64,000 nucleotides of DNA from NCBI RefSeq assembly GCF_030165005.1, contig NZ_JASNNW010000002.1, forward strand, positions 62,001-126,000, in the 5' to 3' direction. The notes beneath the pieces are model-generated. The model worked only from the letters and a program-made list of their open reading frames with translations. It was not told the DNA's origin and ran no database searches. A program made the translations under genes and the position numbers. Each line of letters opens with the position of its first letter. Within the stretch, counting starts at the first letter, position 1. Below, one piece after another: positions 8,293-16,285 of this stretch. This stretch comes from Blastococcus capsensis. GTDB taxonomy: Bacteria; Actinomycetota; Actinomycetes; Mycobacteriales; Geodermatophilaceae.

Positions 8293-9118
8293 GCGCGTGG
8301 GGCTGCGCGACCTGCAGCGGATGAAGGACGACGGGCGCAAGATCGTCGGCGTCGTCGCCTGGGACTACCAGATCGCACGGATCATCGACCGCGCCGGTGT
8401 CGACCTCGTCTCCGTGGGCGACACGGTGGGCGTCAACCTCTGGGGCCACTCGAACCCCTTCGAGGTGACGATGGAGGAGATGCTCGTCGTCGCCAAGGCC
8501 GTGCGCCGCGGCGTCTCGCGGGCGCTGGTCAGCGTCGACTTCCCGTTCGGCCCGCTGCAGGAGGGCGCCGACAGCGCCGTCCGCGCGGCGATCCGGTTCG
8601 TGAAGGAGGCCGGCGTGGACATGGTGAAGCTCGACGCCGCCTCGGACTACCTCGACGCGGTGGAGGCGGTGAACCGCGCCGGTATCCCGGTGTTCGCGCA
8701 GTTCGGCATCACGCCGCAGACGGCGCTGCGCTACGGCGTGGAGTACAAGTCCGTCCCCTCGGCGGCCGACGCGGTGCCGGCCGAGCTCCAGGACGAGATG
8801 GTCGCCGAGGCCAAGCGGCTCGAGGAGGCCGGAGCGGCCCTGCTGAACTTCACCAACTCCGGCCCGGTCGTCGGTGCCGCGGTCGCCGCGGCGGTCTCCA
8901 TCCCGGTCGTGGGCGGCTTCGGCGGCGGCCCGTGGCTGGACGGCCGCATGCGGATGGTCAACGCCGCGATCGGCTACGCGGCCACGGCTCTCGACGGGGC
9001 GTCCGACACGTACGTCAACGTCGCGCGGCTGACGCTGGACGCCATGACCACCTACGCCGACGACGTCCGCGCCGCCCGGCAGCTGCCCGGCGGCATCCCC
9101 GTCCCGCCCGCGCCCTGA
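8285..9118 (+). CDS. PanB-like ketopantoate hydroxymethyltransferase homolog
   Basis: A 277-aa TIM-barrel protein of the PanB/PEP-mutase superfamily. Family motifs are VVAWDYQIARIIDRAGVD, the metal-binding VGDTVGVNLWGH near residue 45, VTMEEM, SVDFPFG near 83 and VKLDAASDYLD. Canonical PanB transfers a hydroxymethyl group from methylene-THF to 2-oxoisovalerate. Here the gene sits in a catabolic operon without panC or panD, so it may catalyse a related aldol or C-C cleavage on a ring-derived acid (inference). The GTG start at 8285 overlaps the previous gene. Confidence 0.8.
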   Translation: MSERVGLRDLQRMKDDGRKIVGVVAWDYQIARIIDRAGVDLVSVGDTVGVNLWGHSNPFEVTMEEMLVVAKAVRRGVSRALVSVDFPFGPLQEGADSAVRAAIRFVKEAGVDMVKLDAASDYLDAVEAVNRAGIPVFAQFGITPQTALRYGVEYKSVPSAADAVPAELQDEMVAEAKRLEEAGAALLNFTNSGPVVGAAVAAAVSIPVVGGFGGGPWLDGRMRMVNAAIGYAATALDGASDTYVNVARLTLDAMTTYADDVRAARQLPGGIPVPPAP

Positions 9119-9144
9119 CCCGACCGACCGAGAGGACGCCCATC

Positions 9145-10008
9145 GTGCCCACCGCCGTCATCGACGGGATCGAGACCCGCTACGAGGTGAGCGGCTCCGG
9201 GCCGGCGCTGCTGATGTTCTCCCCCGGGGGGTTCGACTCCACGCTGGAGAGCTGGCGGACGGTGGGCGTCTACCGGCGGCTGTCCCTCCTGGACCACCTG
9301 AGCGGCAGCTACACCTGCATCACCTTCGACCGGCGGGAATCGGGCCACTCCGGCGGGCGGGTGCAGCGGATCCGCTGGGCCGACTACGTCGCCCAGGCCG
9401 TCGGGCTCCTGGACCACCTCGGCATCGCGTCTGCCCACCTCATGGGCGGCTGCGTCGGCTGCTCCACGGCCGCCGCCGTCGCCGTCGCGCACCCGGAGCG
9501 GGTCGCCAGCATGGTGCTGTACTCGCCGGCAGGTGGGGTCAAGTACCGCATGAAGCAGCACGCCCGGTTCGCCCAGCACCTGTCCTTCGTGGAGGAGCAC
9601 GGCCTCGGGGCGCTGGTCGAGCTGATCCGCGGCACCGACCTCGGCTTCAGCAAGGACCCGCGGGTGGGTCCCTGGAACAGCGTCGTCCGGACCGATCCGG
9701 GGTTCGCGGTCCGGTACGCCGAGCTCGACCCGGAGCGGTACGCCCTGCTGGTCAGCGGGACGGCGCGGCTGATGTTCGACCGCGACACCGTGCCCGGCGC
9801 CGAGCCGGAGGACCTGCTCGACCTGGCCACGCCGACGCTGATCGTGCCCGGCCAGGACGACTCGCACGCCCCCTCGGCCGCCCGCTACCTGCAGGAGTGC
9901 CTGCCGCACGCCGAGTACTGGGACGCGCCCGTCGCGGAGCAGACCGAGGACACCGCCCCGGCGCGGATCCTGCAGTTCCTCGACGCGGTGCGGTCGCCCG
10001 CCGGCTGA
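9145..10008 (+). CDS. Alpha/beta-hydrolase with Cys in the nucleophile position
   Basis: A 287-aa alpha/beta-hydrolase fold protein. The N-terminal strand and oxyanion region read LLMFSPGGFDS, and FDRRESGHSGG is typical of meta-cleavage-product and epoxide hydrolase relatives. The nucleophile elbow is MGGCVGCS, with Cys near residue 103 replacing the usual Ser. The acid is probably in VPGQDDSH. The position of the C-terminal catalytic His (VAEQTEDTAPARIL) has none. GTG 9145 follows AGAGGA. It is 26 bp after the PanB-like gene, in the same operon. It could be a dienelactone-hydrolase-like thiol enzyme or a non-hydrolytic C-C lyase. Confidence 0.82.
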   Translation: MPTAVIDGIETRYEVSGSGPALLMFSPGGFDSTLESWRTVGVYRRLSLLDHLSGSYTCITFDRRESGHSGGRVQRIRWADYVAQAVGLLDHLGIASAHLMGGCVGCSTAAAVAVAHPERVASMVLYSPAGGVKYRMKQHARFAQHLSFVEEHGLGALVELIRGTDLGFSKDPRVGPWNSVVRTDPGFAVRYAELDPERYALLVSGTARLMFDRDTVPGAEPEDLLDLATPTLIVPGQDDSHAPSAARYLQECLPHAEYWDAPVAEQTEDTAPARILQFLDAVRSPAG

Positions 10009-10064
10009 CCACCCACTCGGTCCCGGCGACCGCCGGGTCCGGCTGCCCACGACGAAGGAGCACG

Positions 10065-11126
10065 ATGGGAACGATGACGACGTCCAGGCGGTCGGCCGGC
10101 CGGAGCGCGGCCGTGGCGGTGGCGCTCGCCGGAGCGCTCACCGCCTGCGGGTCCGACGGCGGCTCCGGCGGCGGGGCCGAGGGCGGCTCCGCGGCGGCCG
10201 AGGGGCTGTTCGAGGGCGAGGATCTGGATCTCGTCGTCCCCTACGAGCCCGGTGGCGGCTACGACGCCTACGCCCGGGCCATCGCTCCCTACCTGGAGGA
10301 GTGCACGGGCGCGCGCGTCGTCGTCCGCAACGAGCCGGGTGCCGGCGGCCTGGTGGCCACCAACCAGACCGCGGCGGCACCTGCCTCGGAGAACCGGCTG
10401 CAGATCGTGAACACCGTGGGTCTGGTGTCCGCGCAGATCGCCGGCGCCGAGGGCGCCAACTTCGACCTGAACGACCTCAACTGGATCGGCCGGGTCTCCG
10501 CGCCCCCGAACGTGGTCGTCGTGTCGCCGGACAGCCCTTTCCAGACCTGGCAGGACATCGTCGACGCCGAGGAGGCGGTGCGCTTCGTCGCCCAGGGGCC
10601 GGGTGCGAACGACTACATCGCGCCGACGATCCTGGGCGAGGCCTACGGCTTCCCCTACGAGATCGTCACCGGCTTCGCCGGCTCGACGGAGGCCCGCCAG
10701 GCCGTCGTCGCCGGGAACGCCGACGCGCACGCGTTGCCGGTGGACAGCCAGCTGGGTGCGATCGAGTCCGGTGATGTCCGCCCGGTCGTGACCGTCGACG
10801 ACGAGCCGGACCCGCTGCTGCCCGACACCCCCGCGATCAGCGACACCGAGGCGGCCGACGCCGACGCGCAGACCATCGTCGACAACCTCATCGCGATGGG
10901 AGAGACCGGTCGCTCGCTGATCGTCTCCCCGCAGATGGAGGAGGACCGGGTCGCGGCGCTGCGCGAGGGCTACCAGTGCGCGATCGAGAACCAGGAGCTG
11001 GTCGAGGAGCTGGAGAGCCAGCAGCGGCCGCTGGACCCGCTCAGCGGCGAGGAGACCGCGCAGCTGGTGCGCGAGGTGCTCGACTCGCCCGAGGAGTTCC
11101 AGCAGCTGGTCGTCGACAGCTACTGA
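10065..11126 (+). CDS. tctC: TctC-family carboxylate-binding lipoprotein
   Basis: A 353-aa Bug/TctC solute-binding protein. The N-terminus is a lipoprotein signal, with Cys28 in LTAC. The ligand region YEPGGGYDAYARAIAPYL and NEPGAGGLVATNQ match the family, which binds di/tricarboxylates and aromatic acids outside the membrane. The start is ATG 10065 behind GAAGGAG. No tctA or tctB follows; the only membrane components are at 51-53 kb in module 2, so this is an orphan receptor. It closes the Rieske/PanB unit and is followed by a strong terminator hairpin. Confidence 0.87.
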   Translation: MGTMTTSRRSAGRSAAVAVALAGALTACGSDGGSGGGAEGGSAAAEGLFEGEDLDLVVPYEPGGGYDAYARAIAPYLEECTGARVVVRNEPGAGGLVATNQTAAAPASENRLQIVNTVGLVSAQIAGAEGANFDLNDLNWIGRVSAPPNVVVVSPDSPFQTWQDIVDAEEAVRFVAQGPGANDYIAPTILGEAYGFPYEIVTGFAGSTEARQAVVAGNADAHALPVDSQLGAIESGDVRPVVTVDDEPDPLLPDTPAISDTEAADADAQTIVDNLIAMGETGRSLIVSPQMEEDRVAALREGYQCAIENQELVEELESQQRPLDPLSGEETAQLVREVLDSPEEFQQLVVDSY

Positions 11127-11138
11127 TCCACGGGCGCC

Positions 11139-11187
11139 AGAGGGGGTGGTTCCCCCGGGTCGGTGACCCGGGGGGACCACCCCCTCT
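11139..11187. terminator. Bidirectional terminator-like hairpin
   Basis: Arms 11139-11161 and 11165-11187 pair over 23 bp with one G-T wobble and a 3-base loop. It lies 13 bp after the tctC stop between convergent genes. No T-run follows, as is common in actinobacteria. Confidence 0.75.
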
Positions 11188-11259
11188 GACCGTGTCCGTG
11201 CCGGAGCAGGCGGGGACGACGGACCGCGTCAGGAGGACGCAGCCGGGCCCGACGCGCGA

Positions 11260-11290
11260 CGGCGCCCCGCGGGAGTTCCGCGGGGCGCCG
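11260..11290. terminator. Terminator-like hairpin for the minus-strand cupin gene
   Basis: A perfect 13-bp stem (11260-11272 with 11278-11290) and 5-base loop, ending 20 bp before the stop codon of the convergent cupin gene at 11311. Confidence 0.65.
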
Positions 11291-11310
11291 TCCGGTCGGG
11301 CAGTCGGCGG

Positions 11311-12345
11311 TCAGGCCTGGCCGGCGAGCTCGCCGATCTGGGCGGCCGACGAGGTGTACTCCGGCGCGTCCTCGAGGTAGGCGACGTTGTCGTAGCCCAG
11401 GTGCTTGAAGAGGCGGTTCTGGAAGGAGAGCACCCGCAGCGGCGTGCCGTCGGCGGCGAAGATCTGGCAGATGTGGTTCTGCGGCACGTAGACCGTGTCG
11501 CCCTGGCGGAACTCGTGGCGGGTGGGCTCCTTGGCGATGCGGGCGTAGTACTTCTCCGCGATCTCCGCCTCCACCTCCCACATCAGGGCGTAACCGTCGC
11601 CCTCGAGGATGTAGTGGACCTCGTCGGCCATCTTCCAGTACTTGCCCGAGCGGCTGCCGGCAGGCACCTGCAGCTCCAGGGCGTCCACCGAGAACTGGCG
11701 GGCGTCGGTGCGCTCCGGGGCGTTCATGACCCGGACCCGGCCGAGCTGGGTGGTCTCCCACGTGCAGTCGGAGGGCTTGATGACCTTCTTGCGGTCGAGG
11801 ACGCCCGGCGTCCAGATGGCCGACCAGTCCTCGCGGGGCCCGAACTTCTCCTCGTTCTCCACCGGGCCGCTGCGGCCCTGCTGGATCAGGCCCATGAACA
11901 TCCAGGAGCACTTCGCCTTGACGACGAGGGCGACGGCCTTCTCCGGGTAGGGGTTGAAGTGCCGGTGCACCGAGTCGGTGTGGACGAAGACGAGGTCGTC
12001 CTTCTCCCACTCGTAGCGCTGGTCGTCGTGGATCTCGTAGCCGCGGCCCTCGAGGATGTAGAAGGCGGCCTCGTTCTGGTGGCCGTGGCCGTGGTTGCTC
12101 GTCTCCCCGGGCAGCTCCACGAAGTGGACCTGCAGGGTCTGGGTGAGGAAGTCCTCGTCACCCGGGCCGATCCGCCACCAGGTGCGGCTCTGCTCGCTGT
12201 CGCCGGAGTGCCCGATCTTGGCGTCGTCGGTGACGATGCTGTCGTCGCGCACCCGCTCGGCGGCCAGCTGCGCCTTGCGGAAGTGGCCCAGCCCGTAGGT
12301 CTCCGAGGTCAGTCCCCTGACGAAGACGCGGCCCTTTTTCCCCAT
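11311..12345 (-). CDS. Double-cupin protein
   Basis: A 344-aa protein with two cupin domains. Domain 1 has NHGHGHQNEAAFYILEGRGY around residues 85-105 and HRHFNPY about 40 residues later; domain 2 has DEVHYILEGDGYALMWEVE and VPQNHICQIF. The double-barrel plan resembles gentisate dioxygenase-like proteins and the cupins at 1.7 and 36.3 kb, although sequence identity looks low. ATG 12345 is chosen over a longer start because AAGGAGG precedes it. It is monocistronic, with operator site D about 75 bp upstream. Probably a metal-dependent oxygenase or isomerase of the same catabolic route. Confidence 0.83.
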   Translation of the reverse strand: MGKKGRVFVRGLTSETYGLGHFRKAQLAAERVRDDSIVTDDAKIGHSGDSEQSRTWWRIGPGDEDFLTQTLQVHFVELPGETSNHGHGHQNEAAFYILEGRGYEIHDDQRYEWEKDDLVFVHTDSVHRHFNPYPEKAVALVVKAKCSWMFMGLIQQGRSGPVENEEKFGPREDWSAIWTPGVLDRKKVIKPSDCTWETTQLGRVRVMNAPERTDARQFSVDALELQVPAGSRSGKYWKMADEVHYILEGDGYALMWEVEAEIAEKYYARIAKEPTRHEFRQGDTVYVPQNHICQIFAADGTPLRVLSFQNRLFKHLGYDNVAYLEDAPEYTSSAAQIGELAGQA

Positions 12346-12419
12346 GTCTGCCTCCTTGTCGACCCGGGGCACGCTCGTGCGCGTGACCTCCCGTGGCCGC
12401 CCTGTAGCCTGCGTGTGAA

Positions 12420-12430
12420 TGGTATGACCA
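12420..12430. promoter_or_regulatory. FadR/GntR-type operator, site D
   Basis: TGGTATGACCA, a perfect core preceded by GAA, 75 bp upstream of the minus-strand cupin start. Confidence 0.65.
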
Positions 12431-12734
12431 TCATGTCATGTCGTCCGTCACACTCCAAGACCTCGGCGACAGTTGGTGGGTGACGGCCGGGCGCCGGGCA
12501 CCCCCGCGCGCCGACCGGCCCAGGCCGGGCGACCGGACGAGTCGGACCGCGGCGGCCGTCGGCATCACTCGTCCCGCCGTCACCTCTCCGGCGAGCAGGT
12601 CAGCCTGCGGCGGGTCCCGCCGATCGGGGGACGGTGGGCGGCCGGATGGGCATCGATCCCTGCGCGAGCGCGTCGTCGAGACCAGGCCCCGGAGTGAGGG
12701 TTCCGATCGATCCCCCTTCCTGGAGCCCGCGGGC

Positions 12735-12753
12735 TGACGGTATAACCATCAGA
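12735..12753. promoter_or_regulatory. FadR/GntR-type operator, site E
   Basis: CTGACGGTATAACCATCAG: core CGGTATAACCA (12738-12748) has one mismatch, with outer CTGA/TCAG symmetry. TATAAC may be the -10 of the cyclodeaminase-like pair, whose first GTG is 136 bp downstream. Confidence 0.6.
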
Positions 12754-12888
12754 CCGAGAGCCAGATCACAGGTGTGACCGTGCGCGAGGTGGCGCGCTGT
12801 GCGGCGTCTTCCGGTCCGGCCCCGACAGAACACCCCGCCGTCCACCGACGGCTTCCACCGCCACTCCTGAGACGAGGAGCTCGATCCC

Positions 12889-13992
12889 GTGCTGCTGATC
12901 GACAACGCGACGACAGCGAGCGTCCTGGAGACGCCCGCTGTCGTGGAGGTGCTGGAGCGGTCCTATCGCGATCTGGCGGCGGGGGAGGTGATCTGCCGGC
13001 CGCGGATCGACATGCGTTTCCCGGTCGACGGGGAGTCGATCTACCAGTGGGGGACGATGGAGGGTGGTTCGGCTTCCACCGGTTACTACGCGATCCGGAT
13101 GAAGTCCGACGTGCTGACCGAGGTCGAGTACGGCGGGACGCGCAGTCAGGAGAAGCACTGCGTGCAGCCGGGAACGTTCTGCGGGCTGGTGTTCCTGTTC
13201 TCGACGCGGACCGGTGAGCCGCTGGCGATCCTCAACGACGGTGTCCTGCAGCACATGCGGGTCGGGGCGGACTCGGCGATCGGGGTGAAGTACGCCGCGC
13301 GAGAGGGCGCGCGGGTGCTGGGGATGCTGGGTTCGGGTGGGATGGCGCGCAGCCACCTGGAGTCGATGCTGACGGTGCGGCCGCTGGAGCGGGTGCAGGT
13401 GTACAGCCCGACGAAGGCCAACCGGGAGCGGTACGCCGCGGAGATGAACGAGAGGCACGGCATCGATGTGGTGGCGGTCGGCGAGGCCCGGGATGCCTTC
13501 CGCGGTGCCGACATCGTCTCCGGCTGCACCGACGCCGCCGGCGACGTCATCGTCGGCGACTGGCTGGAGCCGGGCACCCACGTCACCTCCATCGGCGGCC
13601 GCCCCGACCCCCGCGCCCGGGAGATCTTCGACGTGTGGTTGCGGCTGGGCAACGTGCCCGCCCCGCTGAACGACCCGACCTGGCGGCCGACCGACGAGTA
13701 CCTCGCCTACGCCGCCCGCCCGCAGGACCCGGTGTGGGCCCACCACACGCATGGCAAGGGGCGGCGCCCACCGGAGGGTCCGGGCACGCCGCGGGTGGTC
13801 AGCCTCGAGGACGTCCTCAGCGGTGCGGACAAGGCTCGCACCAGTGACACGGAGATCACCTTCTCCGAGCGGGGCAACATCCAGGGCGCACAGTTCTTCG
13901 CCGTCGCCGGCCACGTCTACGAGCAGTGCCGCGAGCGCGGCCTCGGCCGCGAACTGCCGACCGGGTGGTTCCTGCAGGACATCCGGGACTGA
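12889..13992 (+). CDS. Ornithine cyclodeaminase / mu-crystallin family oxidoreductase (copy 1)
   Basis: A 367-aa member of the family that includes ornithine cyclodeaminase, archaeal alanine dehydrogenase and ketimine reductases. The substrate lysine lies in YAIRMKSDV near residue 70, the arginine in LQHMRVGADSAIG near 121, and the NAD-binding loop is GMLGSGGMARSHLE near 145. Members interconvert amino acids and imino/keto acids with NAD(P)H. GTG 12889 lies 10 bp after GAGGAG. The next gene is a paralog ending with the same residues WFLQDIRD, so the pair arose by tandem duplication and may form a hetero-oligomer. Confidence 0.83.
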   Translation: MLLIDNATTASVLETPAVVEVLERSYRDLAAGEVICRPRIDMRFPVDGESIYQWGTMEGGSASTGYYAIRMKSDVLTEVEYGGTRSQEKHCVQPGTFCGLVFLFSTRTGEPLAILNDGVLQHMRVGADSAIGVKYAAREGARVLGMLGSGGMARSHLESMLTVRPLERVQVYSPTKANRERYAAEMNERHGIDVVAVGEARDAFRGADIVSGCTDAAGDVIVGDWLEPGTHVTSIGGRPDPRAREIFDVWLRLGNVPAPLNDPTWRPTDEYLAYAARPQDPVWAHHTHGKGRRPPEGPGTPRVVSLEDVLSGADKARTSDTEITFSERGNIQGAQFFAVAGHVYEQCRERGLGRELPTGWFLQDIRD

Positions 13993-13995
13993 GGC

Positions 13996-15084
13996 ATGCG
14001 ACTGCTGACCAACGCCGACGTCGCTTCGGTGCTCACCATGGCGGAGGGCATCTCAGCGCTGCGCACCGGTTACGACGACCTCGCGCGCGGCGACGCCGCC
14101 TACGTCCCGCGCATCGACCTGTACGCACCGACCGGGCGGGAGGACGACTACTACCAGTGGGGCTCGATGGCCGGCACCTGCCGGTCCTACGGCGTCGTGG
14201 CCGTGCGCATCAAGTCCGACGTGACGTCGTGGCCGGCCGGGCGGACGAGCGAGAAGTACTGCGTCGAGCCGGGCACGTACTCCGGGATCATCCTGCTGTA
14301 CAGCATCGCCAACGGTGAGCCGCTGGCACTGCTCCAGGACGGGTACCTGCAGCACGTCCGCGTGGGTGCCGCAGCCGGCATCGGCGTCGACCTCATGGCC
14401 CGCGAGGACGCCGACACGCTCGGCCTCATCGGCTCGGGCGGGATGGCGCAGACGTACCTGGAGGCGATCGCCGAGGTTCGACCTCTGCGCCGGGTCCGGG
14501 TCTACAGCACCACGCCGGCCAACCGGGAGAGGTTCGCGGCCGCGGCCCGCGAGGAGCTGGGGCTGGACGTGGCGGCCGTCGGCTCGGCGCGGGAGGCGGT
14601 GGAGGGGGCAGGAATCGTGGCGACGGCCACCGACTCCATGACGGCCACGTTCGACCCGGCCTGGCTCTCGCCCGGCACCCACGTCACCTGCGTGACCCGC
14701 CGGGAGCTCTCGCACGAGCTGATCGACCGGGCCGACCGGACGCTGCAGCTGGGGATCAACACCATCCCGCACGGCACGCCGGTGCCCGGGATGGAGTGGA
14801 AGGCCGGCGGGATCGCCTCCTACGTCGCCGGCCAGCCGCACGAGCGGGCGCGGATCCCCGCCAGCAGGGGCGCCCAGACGGGGGTGTTCCCCACGCTGGC
14901 CGACGTCCACCAGGGCCGGGCCCAGGGGCGGACGAACGACGACGAGATCACGCTCTTCGTCACCACCGGGACGCAAGGGCTGCAGTTCGCCGCCGTCGGC
15001 GGCCGGGTGTGGCAGCTCGCGCGGGAGCGTGGCCTGGGGCATCCCTTCCCGACCGAGTGGTTCCTGCAGGACATCCGTGACTGA
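13996..15084 (+). CDS. Ornithine cyclodeaminase / mu-crystallin family oxidoreductase (copy 2)
   Basis: A 362-aa paralog of the preceding protein, starting 3 bp after its stop. Key features are VAVRIKSDV (Lys near residue 73), LQHVRVGAAAGIGVD and the nucleotide loop GLIGSGGMAQTYLE near 148. It lacks the HHTHGKGRRPPEGPG insertion of copy 1 but has WKAGGIASYVAG instead. The tail WFLQDIRD is identical. Conservation of both active-site residues indicates two working enzymes with different substrates rather than decay. Which imino or amino acid is used is unknown. Confidence 0.83.
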   Translation: MRLLTNADVASVLTMAEGISALRTGYDDLARGDAAYVPRIDLYAPTGREDDYYQWGSMAGTCRSYGVVAVRIKSDVTSWPAGRTSEKYCVEPGTYSGIILLYSIANGEPLALLQDGYLQHVRVGAAAGIGVDLMAREDADTLGLIGSGGMAQTYLEAIAEVRPLRRVRVYSTTPANRERFAAAAREELGLDVAAVGSAREAVEGAGIVATATDSMTATFDPAWLSPGTHVTCVTRRELSHELIDRADRTLQLGINTIPHGTPVPGMEWKAGGIASYVAGQPHERARIPASRGAQTGVFPTLADVHQGRAQGRTNDDEITLFVTTGTQGLQFAAVGGRVWQLARERGLGHPFPTEWFLQDIRD

Positions 15085-15147
15085 GTCCACACGGGACTGG
15101 GCGCTCGAGGCCCGGCCGGACCCGGTCGTGGCCGTGGTGCGGCCGGC

Positions 15148-15714
15148 GTGACCGGTTTCCGCCGGCACCTGGGCGTGTTCGGCACGTTCCTCAAGGTCGG
15201 CGCCACGACCTTCGGCGGGATGTGGGCAGCCACCGACAAACTGGAGCGCGACCTCGTCGACCGCACCGGCTGGCTGCCCAAGGAGGAGCTGCGGGCCTCT
15301 TTCGTGCTCGCCACGCTGATCCCGGCGCCGCGATTCCTCGGCCTCGGCGGGCTGGTCGGGTTCCGCGTGGGCGGCTGGCTCGGGTCGTTCCTGGGGGCGC
15401 TCGGCCTGATCCTGCCGGCCTCCCTGCTGGTCCTGGCCGGGGCGGTGCTCGTCGGCCCCGAGCTGCTGGCCGGCCCCCTGGAGCCGATGACCCGGGCGGT
15501 CAGCATCGCGATCGTCGGCATCCTGTTCGGCAACGCCTACCGGCAGGTCCGCGGCGAGAAAGGCAGCCGGCGGCACCGGCAGATCGGTACCGCCCTGAGC
15601 GTGGCGATCTTCGCATCGGTCGTGCTCGGCGTGCCGTTGGTGGTCTCGGCGGTGGTCGGCTTCGTCGTCGGCGCGCTCCTGCTGCGCCCGGAGCCGAAGG
15701 AGGGCGACCGGTGA
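15148..15714 (+). CDS. chrA: Short ChrA chromate/anion transporter, N-terminal half
   Basis: A 188-aa membrane protein with about five to six hydrophobic segments. TTFGGMWAATDKLERDLV and LATLIPAPRFLGLGGLVGF correspond to the CHR-domain signatures (FGG and PGP-like). Short-chain ChrA proteins work as paired genes in opposite topology, and the second half follows with a GTGA overlap. The family exports chromate or imports and exports small oxyanions; in this setting another anion may be moved. It is 63 bp after the cyclodeaminase-like pair. Confidence 0.82.
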   Translation: MTGFRRHLGVFGTFLKVGATTFGGMWAATDKLERDLVDRTGWLPKEELRASFVLATLIPAPRFLGLGGLVGFRVGGWLGSFLGALGLILPASLLVLAGAVLVGPELLAGPLEPMTRAVSIAIVGILFGNAYRQVRGEKGSRRHRQIGTALSVAIFASVVLGVPLVVSAVVGFVVGALLLRPEPKEGDR

Positions 15715-16241
15715 CGGACGACGTCGGTGTGGTCGAGATCTTCCTGCTCATGCTGTTCTCGGCCCTGTTCTCCTTCGGTGGCGGCAGCGGCCAGATCCCG
15801 CTCATCCAGGGGCGCTGGGTCGAGACCGGGAAGCTGCCGCCCGAGCTGTTCTCCTTCTCGCTGGCGATCACCTACCTGGCCCCGGGCCCGCGTGCAGGCT
15901 TCCTCGCCGGCGTCGGGTACTACCTCGCCGGCCTGCCGGGAGCGGGTGCGGCCATGCTCGGCATCCTCGTGCCGACCGTGCTCGGGGCCGGAGCGGTCAA
16001 TGCGGCGCTCGGCCGGATGCAGCGGATCCTGCGCCGGCTCAAGCCGTCGTCCGGATTCGTCATCGCCGGGCTCATCGCCGCGGCGGCCTGGGGCACCGCC
16101 CGGCCGTTGGACCTGCTGCCGGTGGAGATGCTGGCCGTGGCCGCGGTCGCCGTGGCGGTCGCCTGGCGGGACGTCGAACCGCTCAAGCTCGTGCTGGCGG
16201 CGCTGTCCCTCGGCCTCCTCTGGTCGCTCGTGGCGGGATGA
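15711..16241 (+). CDS. chrA: Short ChrA chromate/anion transporter, C-terminal half
   Basis: A 176-aa partner of the preceding gene, with SFGGGSGQIPLIQGRWVE and AITYLAPGPRAGFLAGVGYY as CHR-domain signatures and about five hydrophobic segments. GTG 15711 overlaps the previous stop, implying coupled translation and a 1:1 complex in the cytoplasmic membrane. Confidence 0.82.
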   Translation: MTDDVGVVEIFLLMLFSALFSFGGGSGQIPLIQGRWVETGKLPPELFSFSLAITYLAPGPRAGFLAGVGYYLAGLPGAGAAMLGILVPTVLGAGAVNAALGRMQRILRRLKPSSGFVIAGLIAAAAWGTARPLDLLPVEMLAVAAVAVAVAWRDVEPLKLVLAALSLGLLWSLVAG

Positions 16242-16247
16242 CCGCCG

Positions 16248-16269
16248 CGGCCGCGAGGCGCGGCCGTTT
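16248..16269 (+). terminator. Small hairpin with T-run after chrA
   Basis: A 7-bp GC stem (16248-16254 with 16260-16266), a 5-base loop and TTT at 16267-16269, immediately after the stop codon and before the convergent lysR gene. Confidence 0.5.
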
Positions 16270-16285
16270 CCCCGGAAGGAACCCG

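Larger units (their letters stand above)
12346..12888. other. Divergent control region, no gene seen
   Basis: About 540 bp between the minus-strand cupin and the plus-strand cyclodeaminase-like gene. It holds operator sites D (12420) and E (12738), 318 bp apart. Short frames inside lack credible starts and family resemblance. Confidence 0.6.

Noticed and set aside
12438-12737. Open frame in the divergent control region at 12.4-12.7 kb
   Set aside because: No ribosome site, no family resemblance, and it would start beside operator D and run to site E.
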